The notes under the pieces were generated by a model, which saw only the letters and a list, made by a program, of their open reading frames with translations, did no database searches and was not told the origin of the DNA. A program made the translations under genes and the position numbers. Shown here in pieces: positions 16,700 to 25,338 of a stretch of 64,000 nt of DNA (its first letter is position 1; every line of letters starts with the position of its first letter). This DNA is from Viridilinea sp964592425 (lineage in GTDB: Bacteria; Chloroflexota; Chloroflexia; Chloroflexales; Chloroflexaceae), in contig CAZQCG010000002.1 of the NCBI GenBank assembly GCA_964592425.1, positions 1 through 64,000 on the forward strand, read 5' to 3'.

Positions 16700-17905
16700 C
16701 TACCCCGCCCCAAGGGGCGGGGCTTCCCCCGTCATCGAGCTGCGCCCGCGCGTGGCAGGTCTTACCGGCTCTCGGGGAGCGTTTAACCTCTCCGTGGCAC
16801 CCACGGCGAGGAGGCGGAGGCCCTGGTCACGGATAGTGCAGGCCGCGTTCAGGTCGCGGTCGTGCGTGGCACCACAGTCGCATGTCCACACGCGGTCGGA
16901 GAGGGTGAGGTCAGGATTGACCGTGCCGCAGACTGGACAGAGGCGTGTGGAGGGGAAGAAGCGTCCAACGAACACGAGCTGCTTGCCCGCCCAGCGGGCC
17001 TTATACGTGAGCTGGAAGCGCAGGTCGCTCCACCCGGCGTCATAGACCGATTTCGAGAGCTTGGTTTTCGCTAACCCCGAAACGGCCAGATCTTCGATCA
17101 CAACGGCATCGAACCGACGAACAAGGTTACAGGAGAGCCGGTGCAGGAAGTCCTTGCGCTGGTTCGCGACCTTCTGGTGCTGGCGGGCGAGCGCCTGCCG
17201 GGCTCGCTCACGGCCTTTGCTCCCCTTCGTGCAGCGCGAAAGGCGGCGCTGGAGGCGGCGCAGGGTGCGCTCGGCCCGGCGGTAGTGCTTTGGTGCGGGC
17301 ACGCGCGTGCCGTCGCTGAGGACGGCCAGATCCTTGAGGCCAAGATCGACCCCCACCGTGCGCTCGGGCCGGGGCGGGGGCAGGGTCTTGTCGGGCAGCT
17401 CGAAGTGAGCCACGAGGGTGACATACCACGCGCCGGTCGCGTCTTGCTTGAACGTGGCGCTCTTGACCACGCCCGCCACCGGGCGGTGAAGCACCAGTCG
17501 CACCAGCCCGATCTTTGGCACATACAGCTTCCCCTCCGCGACCCGCACCTCAGCGGGCAGCCGGAAGGTGGGCCGGTCGCGCTTCTTCGAGCGGAAGCGG
17601 GGGAACTTTGCGCGTTTGCCAAAGAAGTTCTGAAACGCCTTGTCGAGATCATGGATCGCCTGCTGCAAGGATTGCGCATGCATGTCCCGCAGCCACGCCG
17701 TCTCCGGCTGGCGCTTCAACACCGTCAGCTCCGCGCAGAGCTTGGTTCTCCTCAGGCTTTTGCCAGTCTCTTGGTAGTGAGCAATCCGGCGGTCCAGCGC
17801 CCAGTTGTACACGAAGCGCCTGGCCCCCGCCCACTGCATGAACACCTCTTCCTGATCAGGCGTCGGTAGGATGCGGTAGCGGTACGCTTTTATGTGCGTG
17901 CTCAT
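16700..17905 (-). CDS. tnpB: TnpB-family RNA-guided endonuclease (IS605 OrfB)
   Basis: TnpB is the RuvC nuclease ancestor of Cas12, guided by an RNA from the element's right end. The protein has the N-terminal helix-turn-helix start (YRYRILPTPDQEEVFMQWAG), RuvC-I Asp in GVDLGLKDLAV, RuvC-II Glu in VVIEDLAV, a CPVCG/CDCG zinc ribbon and RuvC-III Asp in HDRDLNAA, so it looks catalytically intact. I use the ATG at 17905 (MSTHIKAYRYR); the frame opens 13 residues earlier without family similarity. The C-terminal tail (GRSSMTGEAPPLGAG) is the part that usually overlaps the guide RNA scaffold. Confidence 0.93.
   Translation of the reverse strand: MSTHIKAYRYRILPTPDQEEVFMQWAGARRFVYNWALDRRIAHYQETGKSLRRTKLCAELTVLKRQPETAWLRDMHAQSLQQAIHDLDKAFQNFFGKRAKFPRFRSKKRDRPTFRLPAEVRVAEGKLYVPKIGLVRLVLHRPVAGVVKSATFKQDATGAWYVTLVAHFELPDKTLPPPRPERTVGVDLGLKDLAVLSDGTRVPAPKHYRRAERTLRRLQRRLSRCTKGSKGRERARQALARQHQKVANQRKDFLHRLSCNLVRRFDAVVIEDLAVSGLAKTKLSKSVYDAGWSDLRFQLTYKARWAGKQLVFVGRFFPSTRLCPVCGTVNPDLTLSDRVWTCDCGATHDRDLNAACTIRDQGLRLLAVGATERLNAPREPVRPATRGRSSMTGEAPPLGAG
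16703..16722 (-). repeat. Right-end hairpin of the IS605-type element
   Basis: CCCCGCCCC and GGGGCGGGG form a nine-pair stem around AA, starting just inside the tnpB stop. On the minus strand it is followed by TAGTTCA. This is where IS605-family right ends and the 3' part of the guide-RNA scaffold lie. Confidence 0.65.
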
Positions 17906-17976
17906 ATGTTCGCATTGTACCACACTATGCGCCATTTGTCGCACTGCACTGCGCTGAAACGCGCTTCACCACCACC

Positions 17977-18048
17977 GGGTAGCCGGGGCGCATCGCTGCG
18001 CCCCAGCCCCCTCAGAACCGGACGTGACGCTCTCACGTCATCCGGCTC
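17977..18048 (-). ncRNA. Group II intron domains V and VI
   Basis: Read on the minus strand, positions 18048-18014 give the catalytic domain V: GAGCCGG-ATGACGTG-AGAG-CGTCACGTCCGGTTCT. The outer stem pairs, the bulge and the GNRA-like loop match bacterial group II introns. Positions 18010-17977 form a domain VI hairpin (GGGGCGCA-GCGA-TGCGCCCC) with an unpaired A in GGCTACCC that could be the branch point. The RT gene's stop codon overlaps the first two bases of domain V. Domains I-III are not found upstream of the gene. Confidence 0.85.
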
Positions 18049-19714
18049 AAGCCTTGAGCACTTTGTAGCCTCGTCGCTGGTGGTGCTGATGGTGGCACCA
18101 TCTATGGACCGGCCGTGTGTTTTCCGGTTCGTCTGGCCCTCCGGCCTGGCGGGGAACAATGTGGTCCTCGTCAATAGGGTCATCGGTTCCGAATGGCACC
18201 CAGCACATTCCACAGCGGTAGCCATACCGATGCAGCAGCTCCCTTCGCACCTGTGAGTACGTCTGTCGGGCGATCTGCCGCTTCGTTCGCTCCTGCCAAT
18301 AGCTGCGGAGCCTCGGGTCATAGGGGCTATTCCGCCCGCTGACCTTGGTGTAGCGTGTAATCGGCACCGACGTTGGTTTGACCAATTCAGCGTTCCCGTC
18401 CGCAAACGTCCAGTTTCCATCATTGTGGAAGTACCGGCCTTTGACCCAGCGGCTCCCCTTGTTTGGATGTCGCCGCTTGGCCCATCGCCAGAGCATCTGC
18501 CACTGGCGGTGGCGAACCTTGTTGAACGTTTCTTTGGCCGCGCAATGCCGGTAATAGCTCGTCCAGCCCCGGATGACCGGGTTTAGGTCGTGGACGATTT
18601 GCCCGGCGGGTACCTGCTGATGCGTGTCCAGGTAGGCTTTGATGGCGCGGAGGTGCTTGTGGACTTTCTCCTTTTGGGGAGTGCTCAGCAGGGTGCGCTT
18701 GAACCGCCTGATCCGAAAACCAAGGAAGTTGAAGCCCTCCGTGATGTGAACCACGCGGGTTTTGGCTTCGCTCAGCCTCAGCCCTCGTTCTGCCAGGAAA
18801 GCGATAATGCGGGGCTGGACATACGTTTCCAGTACCTCTCGTGTGGGCGCCGTCACCACGAAATCGTCGGCATAGCGTGTCAGGCTGATGCCGGTGTTGG
18901 GGTGTTTCCGTTTGGCTGGCGGGACGAGCTTTCCTTCTGGCGTTTCCGCGCCAAACAGTCGTTCCATCCCGTCGAGGGCGATATTCGCCAGCAGCGGCGA
19001 GATGACCCCGCCTTGTGGCGTTCCCGCCTCGGTGTCGCTGTAGTGGCCGAGTTCGACCACCCCGGCTTTCAGCCAGCGGCGGATGACGACGGCAAAGACC
19101 GGGACGCGCTTCAGTAGGGCGGTATGCTCGATGTTGTCGAAGCAGCCTTTGATGTCTGCATCGAGTATCCACCTGCTCGCCCCCTGCTGGTTGAGGGTAG
19201 TGTGGATGGCGGTGATCGCGTCCATCGTGCTGCGGCCAGGGCGAAAGCCATACGAGTTGGTTTCGAAGCGGGCTTCCCATTCGGGTTCGAGCGCCGCTTT
19301 GACCATGGCCTGCATCACGCGGTCTTTCACGGTTGGTATCCCCAACGGTCGCTGTTTGCCAGCGCTCTTTGGGATGTACACCCGCCGGGCTGGCTTGGGG
19401 CGGTAGCCGTTGAGGTTCAGGCCGTCTCTCAGCAGTTGCAGGCGCGCTTCGGGCGTGTCGCATAGCACGCCGTCAACGCCTGCGGTGCGTTTGCCCCTGT
19501 TCTCTTGAGTGACGCGGCGGATAGCCAGGAGCTTGTTCGACGTGGCGCGCACCAGAAGCTTTTGAAGATGTTTGACCTTCTTCCATTCCTGGCGCTCGGT
19601 GGCGCGGTAAATCCGCTCTTGCAGACGCCGTACCTTCTGCTCCGCGGCGGACCAGTTGATGTCAGCCCACGTTGGTTCAGTTTGCGCTTCGGTCCGTTCA
19701 GTGAAAACGTTCAC
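18047..19714 (-). CDS. ltrA: Group II intron reverse transcriptase/maturase with HNH endonuclease
   Basis: The 555-residue protein contains the full set of domains: RT0-RT7 with IPKSAGKQRPLGIPTVKDR and the catalytic YADD, a maturase X domain (around 340-430, LNPVIRGWTSYYRH), and a C-terminal HNH endonuclease with CGMC, DEDHIVPR and HRWCHHQ. It would splice and remobilise the intron by target-primed reverse transcription. It starts at a GTG with GGAGA upstream. The frame is intact, but only about 55 bases of unique sequence lie between its start and a dispersed repeat, so the ribozyme's 5' domains are missing and the copy is probably not self-splicing. Confidence 0.95.
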   Translation of the reverse strand: MNVFTERTEAQTEPTWADINWSAAEQKVRRLQERIYRATERQEWKKVKHLQKLLVRATSNKLLAIRRVTQENRGKRTAGVDGVLCDTPEARLQLLRDGLNLNGYRPKPARRVYIPKSAGKQRPLGIPTVKDRVMQAMVKAALEPEWEARFETNSYGFRPGRSTMDAITAIHTTLNQQGASRWILDADIKGCFDNIEHTALLKRVPVFAVVIRRWLKAGVVELGHYSDTEAGTPQGGVISPLLANIALDGMERLFGAETPEGKLVPPAKRKHPNTGISLTRYADDFVVTAPTREVLETYVQPRIIAFLAERGLRLSEAKTRVVHITEGFNFLGFRIRRFKRTLLSTPQKEKVHKHLRAIKAYLDTHQQVPAGQIVHDLNPVIRGWTSYYRHCAAKETFNKVRHRQWQMLWRWAKRRHPNKGSRWVKGRYFHNDGNWTFADGNAELVKPTSVPITRYTKVSGRNSPYDPRLRSYWQERTKRQIARQTYSQVRRELLHRYGYRCGMCWVPFGTDDPIDEDHIVPRQAGGPDEPENTRPVHRWCHHQHHQRRGYKVLKA

Positions 19715-19770
19715 CGTCTAACGTCTCCAAAGCTACGAGCGTTGCCCGAGATTCCTTACCGTCAAGACTA

Positions 19771-19893
19771 GTACAGCCTGCCGAAAGTCCGCAGGCAGTT
19801 GTGGCCCGGGAGCGCGGGCGTCTCGCCCGCATCCGGCCTGAGCGGGCGGGACGCCCGCGCTCCCAGGAACCCCCAGTGAACTTCTGGAACGGA
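19771..19893. repeat. Dispersed palindromic repeat, copy A
   Basis: This GC-rich unit contains CTGCCGAAAGTCCGCAGGCAG and a long GAGCGCGGGCG/CGCCCGCGCTC inverted repeat. It recurs nearly base for base at 47491-47620, and its CCAGAAGTTC end recurs at 39435-39466 in the other orientation. It lies directly upstream of the truncated intron and may mark the break point. Confidence 0.75.
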
Positions 19894-19943
19894 ATACTAG
19901 TGGGGCATCCGAGCAAACATGACGGGAGCGGTACGCCTGGTAA

Positions 19944-19974
19944 GGGCGCAGCAGCGCTAGCCGCTGCTGCGCCC
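19944..19974. repeat. Perfect 13-bp inverted repeat
   Basis: GGGCGCAGCAGCG and CGCTGCTGCGCCC flank a five-base loop. It lies in an intergenic repeat-rich stretch; it could act as a bidirectional terminator but lacks T runs. Confidence 0.6.
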
Positions 19975-20027
19975 CAACATCGTAAACCCATCAGCCATCA
20001 GCATAGCTCGGACGGAATACTAGCTCA

Positions 20028-20052
20028 AGGGACGCCCCGGTAGGGCGTCCCT
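20028..20052. repeat. Perfect 10-bp inverted repeat
   Basis: AGGGACGCCC and GGGCGTCCCT flank a five-base loop, 24 bases past the stop of the minus-strand Ig-repeat gene. It may serve as its terminator, or be another dispersed palindrome. Confidence 0.6.
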
Positions 20053-20075
20053 ACGGTTGGGGAACCTCTGAGCCC

Positions 20076-21128
20076 CTATGAGCAACCCAGACCTTCGCAG
20101 ACCGCATCCGGCTCAAGGATAGGCATAGGGTTGTTCCAGAGCCCGTTGCCGGGCGTCAGGGTATAGCTAGTCACGGCACGCAGGCCACTGCTATTACCAT
20201 AGGCGGTAAAGCTGCGCTGGCCAACCGGCTCCTGCTCACTTAGGTAGAGCATCGCCGCGAAGCCGCCGTTATCGTCGATCAGCACATCACCAACCCAGTA
20301 GGTCGAGCCGTCGGGCAGGGTGGCCCAGATGGTCACGATCTCGCCGGGTGCAAAGCCTGAGCCAGCAAAGCTGGCATAGCTACGCTGCTGATCGGGGGTC
20401 GGACCAACCTGCAGCAGAGCCGCGCCGGAAGCGATGACCAGATCGTCTGCCCGCAGGTCGAATTCGGCGATGCCGTTGGAGGCGGAGGTAAGCCCATAGG
20501 CGGTCAGGGCATAGTGGCCAACAGGTGCCCCGCCAGCATAGAGCAGATACTCGAAGCTGCCGCCGGGCCCGGTCTGCTTACGGCCAAGATCCTCAACCGT
20601 ATTGTCGGGATAGCGCAACCAGATCGCCACTTCTTCCTCGGAGCCATAACCGCTACCCCGAAAGATGAAGTAACTGCCCTGGCTATCACGGCCCGGCTCA
20701 ACGGCCAGGCTGACCGTTGGCGAAGGCCCAGGGGCGGCACCGATGCTTACATCGATCGAGGCATAGACCTCACGCCCGCTGCTCTGGCCAAAGGCAGTGT
20801 AGGTATACCTGCCGGTCGGGGTGAAGGTCGCACCAAGAAAATCGGGCAGGTAGGGATAGTCAAAGCTGCCATCATCATTGGTGGTTAGCTCAGCCACGCC
20901 AAACACGCTGAAATCAGGATAGGTAATCCAGACTGAGACAATCTCGCCGGGTGCAAAGCCTGTCCCAACCAGAGTGACCGTCTCGTTCTGGCGCGGGTTG
21001 GTCGGCGTGGCCGTGAGGCCAGCAGCAGCCAGACTTGTCCAGGACCAGAGCCCAAAGAGACATGCCAGTCCTCCGGCCAGGAGGATCGGCAACCCACGCA
21101 GATAGAAATGCTGGTGCTTGCGAAGCAT
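20076..21128 (-). CDS. Secreted protein with three Ig-like repeats
   Basis: After a membrane or signal segment (residues 12-35) the 350-residue protein contains three homologous units of about 75-90 residues. Each opens with G-x-G-F/Y-x-x-x-E-x-V-x-x-W (GTGFAPGEIVSVW, GSGYGSEEEVAIW, GSGFAPGEIVTIW) and ends with a T-A-F/Y-G segment. These are beta-sandwich repeats of surface proteins; binding partner unknown. The start at 21128 lies upstream of a divergent promoter region. No anchoring motif is seen at the C-terminus, which ends in DAVCEGLGCS with two Cys. Confidence 0.75.
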   Translation of the reverse strand: MLRKHQHFYLRGLPILLAGGLACLFGLWSWTSLAAAGLTATPTNPRQNETVTLVGTGFAPGEIVSVWITYPDFSVFGVAELTTNDDGSFDYPYLPDFLGATFTPTGRYTYTAFGQSSGREVYASIDVSIGAAPGPSPTVSLAVEPGRDSQGSYFIFRGSGYGSEEEVAIWLRYPDNTVEDLGRKQTGPGGSFEYLLYAGGAPVGHYALTAYGLTSASNGIAEFDLRADDLVIASGAALLQVGPTPDQQRSYASFAGSGFAPGEIVTIWATLPDGSTYWVGDVLIDDNGGFAAMLYLSEQEPVGQRSFTAYGNSSGLRAVTSYTLTPGNGLWNNPMPILEPDAVCEGLGCS

Positions 21129-21345
21129 TGTCTTACTCCCTCACTACTAAATCAAGGCGAAATCATGGCCCGATGCCACCCCAGGAATAGATATCCCCCC
21201 TTTCTGGACGCAGATAGCAACGTGGTGCTCTGCCCCTAACGCTATACCCACAAGGTCGCACGAGGGTAGATCGTAGGTGACAAGAAGGTGACAGAGGGGT
21301 GAACGGATGCTAACAGCAAGATCAACCAGCCCTGACAACGATGTA

Positions 21346-21354
21346 TGCTATGAT
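21346..21354 (+). promoter_or_regulatory. Extended -10 promoter element (TGC-TATGAT)
   Basis: TGC followed by TATGAT lies about 76 bases before the ATG at 21430 and would drive the DUF3048 gene. No clear -35 is seen. Confidence 0.45.
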
Positions 21355-21429
21355 GAAACCTACGCTGAAGCTTCAACCCTCGATCCAGCCAGTGATCCTG
21401 GATCTGCTTGTGACAAAGGCATCCTTGAC

Positions 21430-22443
21430 ATGACCAGCACATCGCTACGCAGCGGCCTGTTGTTGCTGCTGCTCGTTTGTACCGTCCTGGCGTGGGCCCC
21501 GCCGACCGCCGCCCGTACACCCGGCCCGCCCCAGGCAAGGACAACCCTCAGCCTGCCACGAGGGAGTCTGCGTAGCCGTCCCTATGTGGTAATGCTCGAT
21601 AATCACCCCAAAGCCTATCCGCAGACGGGCATGAACCAGGCGGTGATCGTCTTTGAGGCTCTGGCCGAGTTTGGCATCACCCGTTATATGGCCGTCTTTG
21701 CGCCCGGCATCAGTGCCGAATTACGTACGATCGGGCCGGTGCGCAGTGCCCGCTCGTACTTTGTTGAGTATGCCAAGGGTCTACGCGGACTCTATGTGCA
21801 TGCCGGTGGCTCCCCCGAAGCGCTGACGATGGCCCAGACCGCTGCTGAGATTATTAATATGGATGCGCTGCATCGCAATGCATCAACCTACTTCCGCCGG
21901 GCAACTGATCGCAGTTCGCCGCACAACCTCTATACCTCCAGCGCCGATCTGGCCGCCTTCGTTGCGGCAATGGGTGGCGAAAAACCCAAACTGAGCGAGA
22001 TTGGCTTTCTCTATAAGACGGAACCGCCGATCGGCCAGCGCCCTGCTGCGCAAACCTTGTCCTATTTCTTCATCTATCCCGAGGCGTTTGTCGGCTGGAG
22101 CTACGACCGCATCAGCAACAGCTATCTCTACTTTCGCCAGCAGCGCCCGCATATTGATGGCGCAACCGGCGAGCAGCTGCGCTTCAAGAATGTGATCATC
22201 CTGGAGGTGCCGGAACGGCCAATTCGGGGCGATCCAAAGGGCCGCATCGAGCAGGACGTGCTTGGCGAAGGCCCGGCGCGCCTTTTTATCGACGGTAAGA
22301 TGATCAGCGCCACATGGCGCAAGGGGGCAGGCTTCGCTCAATTGCGCCTCTATGCCGCCAACGGCAGTGAGATCCGCCTGAACCCTGGCCCAACCTGGAT
22401 TGCCGCCATCCCATCGCTTGAAAACCTCAGTGTCGAAGAGTAG
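21430..22443 (+). CDS. DUF3048 (YerB-like) exported protein
   Basis: The sequence matches the DUF3048 family: RPYVVMLDNHPKAYPQTGMNQA, EFGITRYMAVFAPG, IGPVRSARSYFVEYAKGL and a C-terminal half with SYDRISNSYLYFR. YerB-like proteins are secreted or lipid-anchored and of unknown biochemical role. I place the start at ATG 21430, which gives a clean Leu-rich signal peptide with cleavage near AAART and no lipobox; the frame opens 41 residues earlier with non-family sequence. The next gene overlaps or abuts its stop, so the two are translationally coupled. Confidence 0.85.
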   Translation: MTSTSLRSGLLLLLLVCTVLAWAPPTAARTPGPPQARTTLSLPRGSLRSRPYVVMLDNHPKAYPQTGMNQAVIVFEALAEFGITRYMAVFAPGISAELRTIGPVRSARSYFVEYAKGLRGLYVHAGGSPEALTMAQTAAEIINMDALHRNASTYFRRATDRSSPHNLYTSSADLAAFVAAMGGEKPKLSEIGFLYKTEPPIGQRPAAQTLSYFFIYPEAFVGWSYDRISNSYLYFRQQRPHIDGATGEQLRFKNVIILEVPERPIRGDPKGRIEQDVLGEGPARLFIDGKMISATWRKGAGFAQLRLYAANGSEIRLNPGPTWIAAIPSLENLSVEE

Positions 22444-22445
22444 TG

Positions 22446-23846
22446 ATGATGGGTGCAGACCACTACAGCGCCAAATTACTGCTCTTGCTGCTGCTGGCCA
22501 CGCTTGGTCTGGGCGAGTTTACCCCGGCTGATGCGGCCCAATGGCCGCAACAGGCCCTCGCACCAACCTACCGCATCTATGCGACCCGGGAGGGTCTGGT
22601 CGGCCAGATGACGGCCAATGGCCATATCATCCAGCCGCAAGATCGTTTTGTGGCCCTACCTTCCTGGAGTGTGCTGGCGCCTGCTGGCAGTGACAAGTTC
22701 CGCGTACGGGTGACCTACAAAGGGCGCAGCGTCGTCGTGCCGGTCTGGGATGTCGGCCCCTGGAATACCAAAGACGACTACTGGAGCAGCGAGCGGCGCT
22801 ACAGCGATCTGCCGGTCGGTCAGCCTATGGCTGAGGCAGCCTACCTGCACGACTATAACGGTGGCCTGGACGAGCGCGGTCGGCGCATCCGCAGCCCGAA
22901 TGGGATTGACATCGCTGACGGCACTTTCCTCGACGACCTGCAGATGAACCGCGACGACTGGGTTGAGGTGAGCTTCCTCTGGCTGGGGGCCGATCCCGGC
23001 CCGGGTGCCGCCGTCACAGTCAACCCGCCGCGCGTGCCCACGCCCGCCCCACCGCGGGTACCAGCCCCGTCACGCGCAGCGACGCCGACCCCGCAGCCAC
23101 CACCAGCCCTACCCGTCGAAGTCGAAGCGGGAGCACTGGTGGTTGATGATGGAACCGTGGGCTATACACCCCAGGGCGAAGCCTGGAACGAGGCCGCATG
23201 TGGCCTGAACGGCAGCCATCGCTGGACGGCCTCAACCAGCAACCCGGCCCAGGCAAGTGCTTCGGCCAGTTGGGCCCCGCAGCTACCCGCAGCTGGCTTT
23301 TACGAAGTGCTAGCCTACATCCCCGAATGTACCGGGCGCGCCACCGGCTCGGCACGCTATCAGGTCTACCACGACACCGCAAACACCACCGTAAGCATCG
23401 ATCAGCAGGCCAGAGCTGGCACCTGGGTCTCGTTGGGAGCCTACGCCTTCGGTGCGAGCGGCACGCAGCCCCGCGTCGAACTAAGCGACCTGACCGCCGA
23501 CAACGGACAGGCCGTGCGTTTTGATGTGCTCGCCTGGGCCCCACGCAGCGATACGGCGCCGCCCACCTCAGCCGTGACTGCAGTGCAAGTGCGTGCGCGC
23601 GGCTATCAGATCAGTTGGATTGGTGAGGATGACCTGAGCGGCATCGCCAGCTATGATCTGCAGGTGCGCCAGCTCCCCAAGGGCGGCTGGACCGACTGGA
23701 AGCGTGGCGTGAGCGAGACGGAAGCCTGGTTTGGCCCTCACGAAGGGCGCCACTTCGCCTTTCGTGTACGTAGCCGCGACCGGGCCGGCAACCTTGAGCC
23801 CTGGCCTGAGGGAGCTGATCTGGATAGCACGCAGGCAACACCGTAG
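22446..23846 (+). CDS. Secreted RlpA-like/golvesin/FnIII protein
   Basis: The 466-residue exported protein has a Leu-rich signal peptide, an RlpA-like double-psi barrel (around 45-180, with VPVWDVGPWNTKDDYW; the usual catalytic Asp of lytic RlpA is in DVGPW), a Pro-rich linker, a golvesin C-terminal-like beta sandwich (around 230-365; VVDDGTVGYTPQG) and a final fibronectin type III-like domain (DTAPPTSAV). Such architecture suggests cell-wall or polysaccharide binding or cleavage. GTG 22443 and ATG 22446 and 22449 are alternative starts, all within a base or so of the DUF3048 stop. Confidence 0.8.
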   Translation: MMGADHYSAKLLLLLLLATLGLGEFTPADAAQWPQQALAPTYRIYATREGLVGQMTANGHIIQPQDRFVALPSWSVLAPAGSDKFRVRVTYKGRSVVVPVWDVGPWNTKDDYWSSERRYSDLPVGQPMAEAAYLHDYNGGLDERGRRIRSPNGIDIADGTFLDDLQMNRDDWVEVSFLWLGADPGPGAAVTVNPPRVPTPAPPRVPAPSRAATPTPQPPPALPVEVEAGALVVDDGTVGYTPQGEAWNEAACGLNGSHRWTASTSNPAQASASASWAPQLPAAGFYEVLAYIPECTGRATGSARYQVYHDTANTTVSIDQQARAGTWVSLGAYAFGASGTQPRVELSDLTADNGQAVRFDVLAWAPRSDTAPPTSAVTAVQVRARGYQISWIGEDDLSGIASYDLQVRQLPKGGWTDWKRGVSETEAWFGPHEGRHFAFRVRSRDRAGNLEPWPEGADLDSTQATP

Positions 23847-23946
23847 GGTGTGGTACTATGGTGGCTGCCAGCCAGCTTCCACATAGCACCAGCTTTGATT
23901 TACCCCCCGACCGGGTCGCCTGTCGCTGTCGCCCACTTGTGATACT

Positions 23947-23969
23947 CCGCAGCCGCTACAGCGGCGCGG
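23947..23969 (-). repeat. Right-end hairpin of second TnpB element
   Basis: CCGC..CCGCT-AC-AGCGG..GCGG forms an interrupted stem overlapping the last codons of the tnpB-like gene. It has the position of the guide-RNA scaffold or right end. Confidence 0.5.
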
Positions 23970-25188
23970 CTTCTCGCGGTTGCCCACGAGCTACATGCCC
24001 GGTATCGCGGGAACTACGGCGGCGGAAAGGCCGCCGATACATGACGGAGCGCAGCGGCACATGCCCATACGAGCCATGCACGGCCTTACTCACCTGATTG
24101 ATGGCCCCCACGGCATCGCGGTGGCCGACAAACCCACAGTGGGCGCAGCCATACGTGCGTCCCTTGGGTTTGTTCTGGGTCCCACAACCGGGACAGGTCT
24201 GCGAGCTATACGCTTCGCTCTGGCGTTCCAGGGCAATCCCAACGGCGGCGAGTTTGTAGCTGAGGTAGTCCACCTGTTTCCCGTGCGACCAGCCGCTCAC
24301 CTTCTGCTGCGCGTGGGTGTTGAGGCGCTTGCCGGTACCGATGTTCCGTACATCACCCACCACCAGGCGCTTCGCCCCCTCGGCCTTCGCGTGATTGGCG
24401 ATGGCCCGCGTGACTTTGTGCTCCATATCGCGCCGCTGGCGCTTGTTCCGAGCGCGGAGAAAGGTCTTGCGGCGGGCCAGGCGCTTCCAGCGGCGCGACC
24501 CCTGCTGTTTGCGGGCCAGCACCGCCTGGAGGCTGGCAAGCCGTTTGTGGCGGTACTGGTTGATCGCCCGCAGTTCACGGGCGGTGAAGATGACGACCTG
24601 GCCCTGCTCGTTCGCCACCGCTGCCGGGTGGATCTCGCCCAAATCGGCCGCCAGAGTCGCCGGTCCCGGCGGCTCCGGGGCCGCTTGCTCGTCGTCCACC
24701 ACCAGATGCCACTGGTGCTGGCGGCTCATCGGCTCGTAGACCAGGCGCATCTCGACAAACACGGTGGGTGCAAGGGCGGCCAGTTCAGGCGGGAGAGCCA
24801 CCCAGATGGGTTCCAGTCCTCGTGCCCGCGCCAGCCGCAGGCGGTCACCTTCCCGGGTGATCCCCGTGGCTTTCCACACGGTCGTGCGATAGCGTTTGCG
24901 GCGGTGCGGGTAGCGCACCGCACGACCCTGCTTGCGATTCGCCTTCGCGGTTTTGCACGCCTGAGCAAAGCCCTGTTGAGCGGCATCGCGGCTGTGGGCG
25001 TGCAGGGTACTCGGCCCAAAGGAGTCGTTCAGCCGTTCATCGGCTGTTGGCGAGAGCCACCGCCCGGTGCGCCGATAGATGCGGTAGTGCCAGACCAGCA
25101 CGTCGGTATAGATCTGACCGCTCTCACGGTTGAGGGATTCGGCGTCTGCACGGGGCAAGCGGCACGGCAAGATGTGGGTACGGATCAT
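23956..25188 (-). CDS. TnpB-family protein with altered RuvC-II motif
   Basis: The 410-residue protein belongs to the IS605 OrfB/TnpB superfamily: RuvC-I Asp in LAADLGEIHPAAVA, a helical lid (KRLASLQAVLARK), a zinc ribbon CPGCG...CAHCG and RuvC-III Asp in GHRDAVGAINQ. The canonical RuvC-II Glu is missing: the site reads LVVGDVRNI, with Gly-Asp in place of Glu-Asp/Asn. Activity could be lost or the acidic residue relocated, as described for some TnpB branches. I chose ATG 25188 (MIRTHILPCRL). No TnpA is present. It differs clearly from the first TnpB in this window, so the two are independent insertions. Confidence 0.88.
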   Translation of the reverse strand: MIRTHILPCRLPRADAESLNRESGQIYTDVLVWHYRIYRRTGRWLSPTADERLNDSFGPSTLHAHSRDAAQQGFAQACKTAKANRKQGRAVRYPHRRKRYRTTVWKATGITREGDRLRLARARGLEPIWVALPPELAALAPTVFVEMRLVYEPMSRQHQWHLVVDDEQAAPEPPGPATLAADLGEIHPAAVANEQGQVVIFTARELRAINQYRHKRLASLQAVLARKQQGSRRWKRLARRKTFLRARNKRQRRDMEHKVTRAIANHAKAEGAKRLVVGDVRNIGTGKRLNTHAQQKVSGWSHGKQVDYLSYKLAAVGIALERQSEAYSSQTCPGCGTQNKPKGRTYGCAHCGFVGHRDAVGAINQVSKAVHGSYGHVPLRSVMYRRPFRRRSSRDTGHVARGQPREAAPL

Positions 25189-25270
25189 GGACACACCCGG
25201 AACACATGTGCGATACCATAGGATAATACCGCATGAGGACGCCAGATGCAAGGGCTGAAGCCAGCGAGAA

Positions 25271-25316
25271 ACCCGCCTCACCGCACGCCCTCAAGGGCGG
25301 CGGCTTGCGGCGGGTT
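25271..25316. repeat. Palindromic region before the ABC operon
   Basis: ACCCGCC and GGCGGGT arms enclose a GCCCT-CA-AGGGC inner stem. It lies between the divergent TnpB start and the ABC substrate-binding gene, and may be an IS remnant or a leader hairpin. Confidence 0.4.
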
Positions 25317-25338
25317 CCGCACAGTCAGGGAGATCGTT

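Larger units (their letters stand above)
16697..17960 (-). mobile_element. IS200/IS605-type element with tnpB only (approximate ends)
   Basis: The right end carries a hairpin directly after tnpB, and the sequence following it (GGGGTAGTTCA read on the minus strand) resembles IS605-family right ends. No TnpA transposase gene is present, so it would depend on TnpA supplied in trans or is immobile. The left end is placed only roughly, between the tnpB start and the group II intron tail. Confidence 0.5.

Noticed and set aside
23980..25221. A 413-codon frame antisense to the second TnpB
   Set aside because: No domain, and the TnpB zinc ribbon and RuvC motifs are on the other strand.
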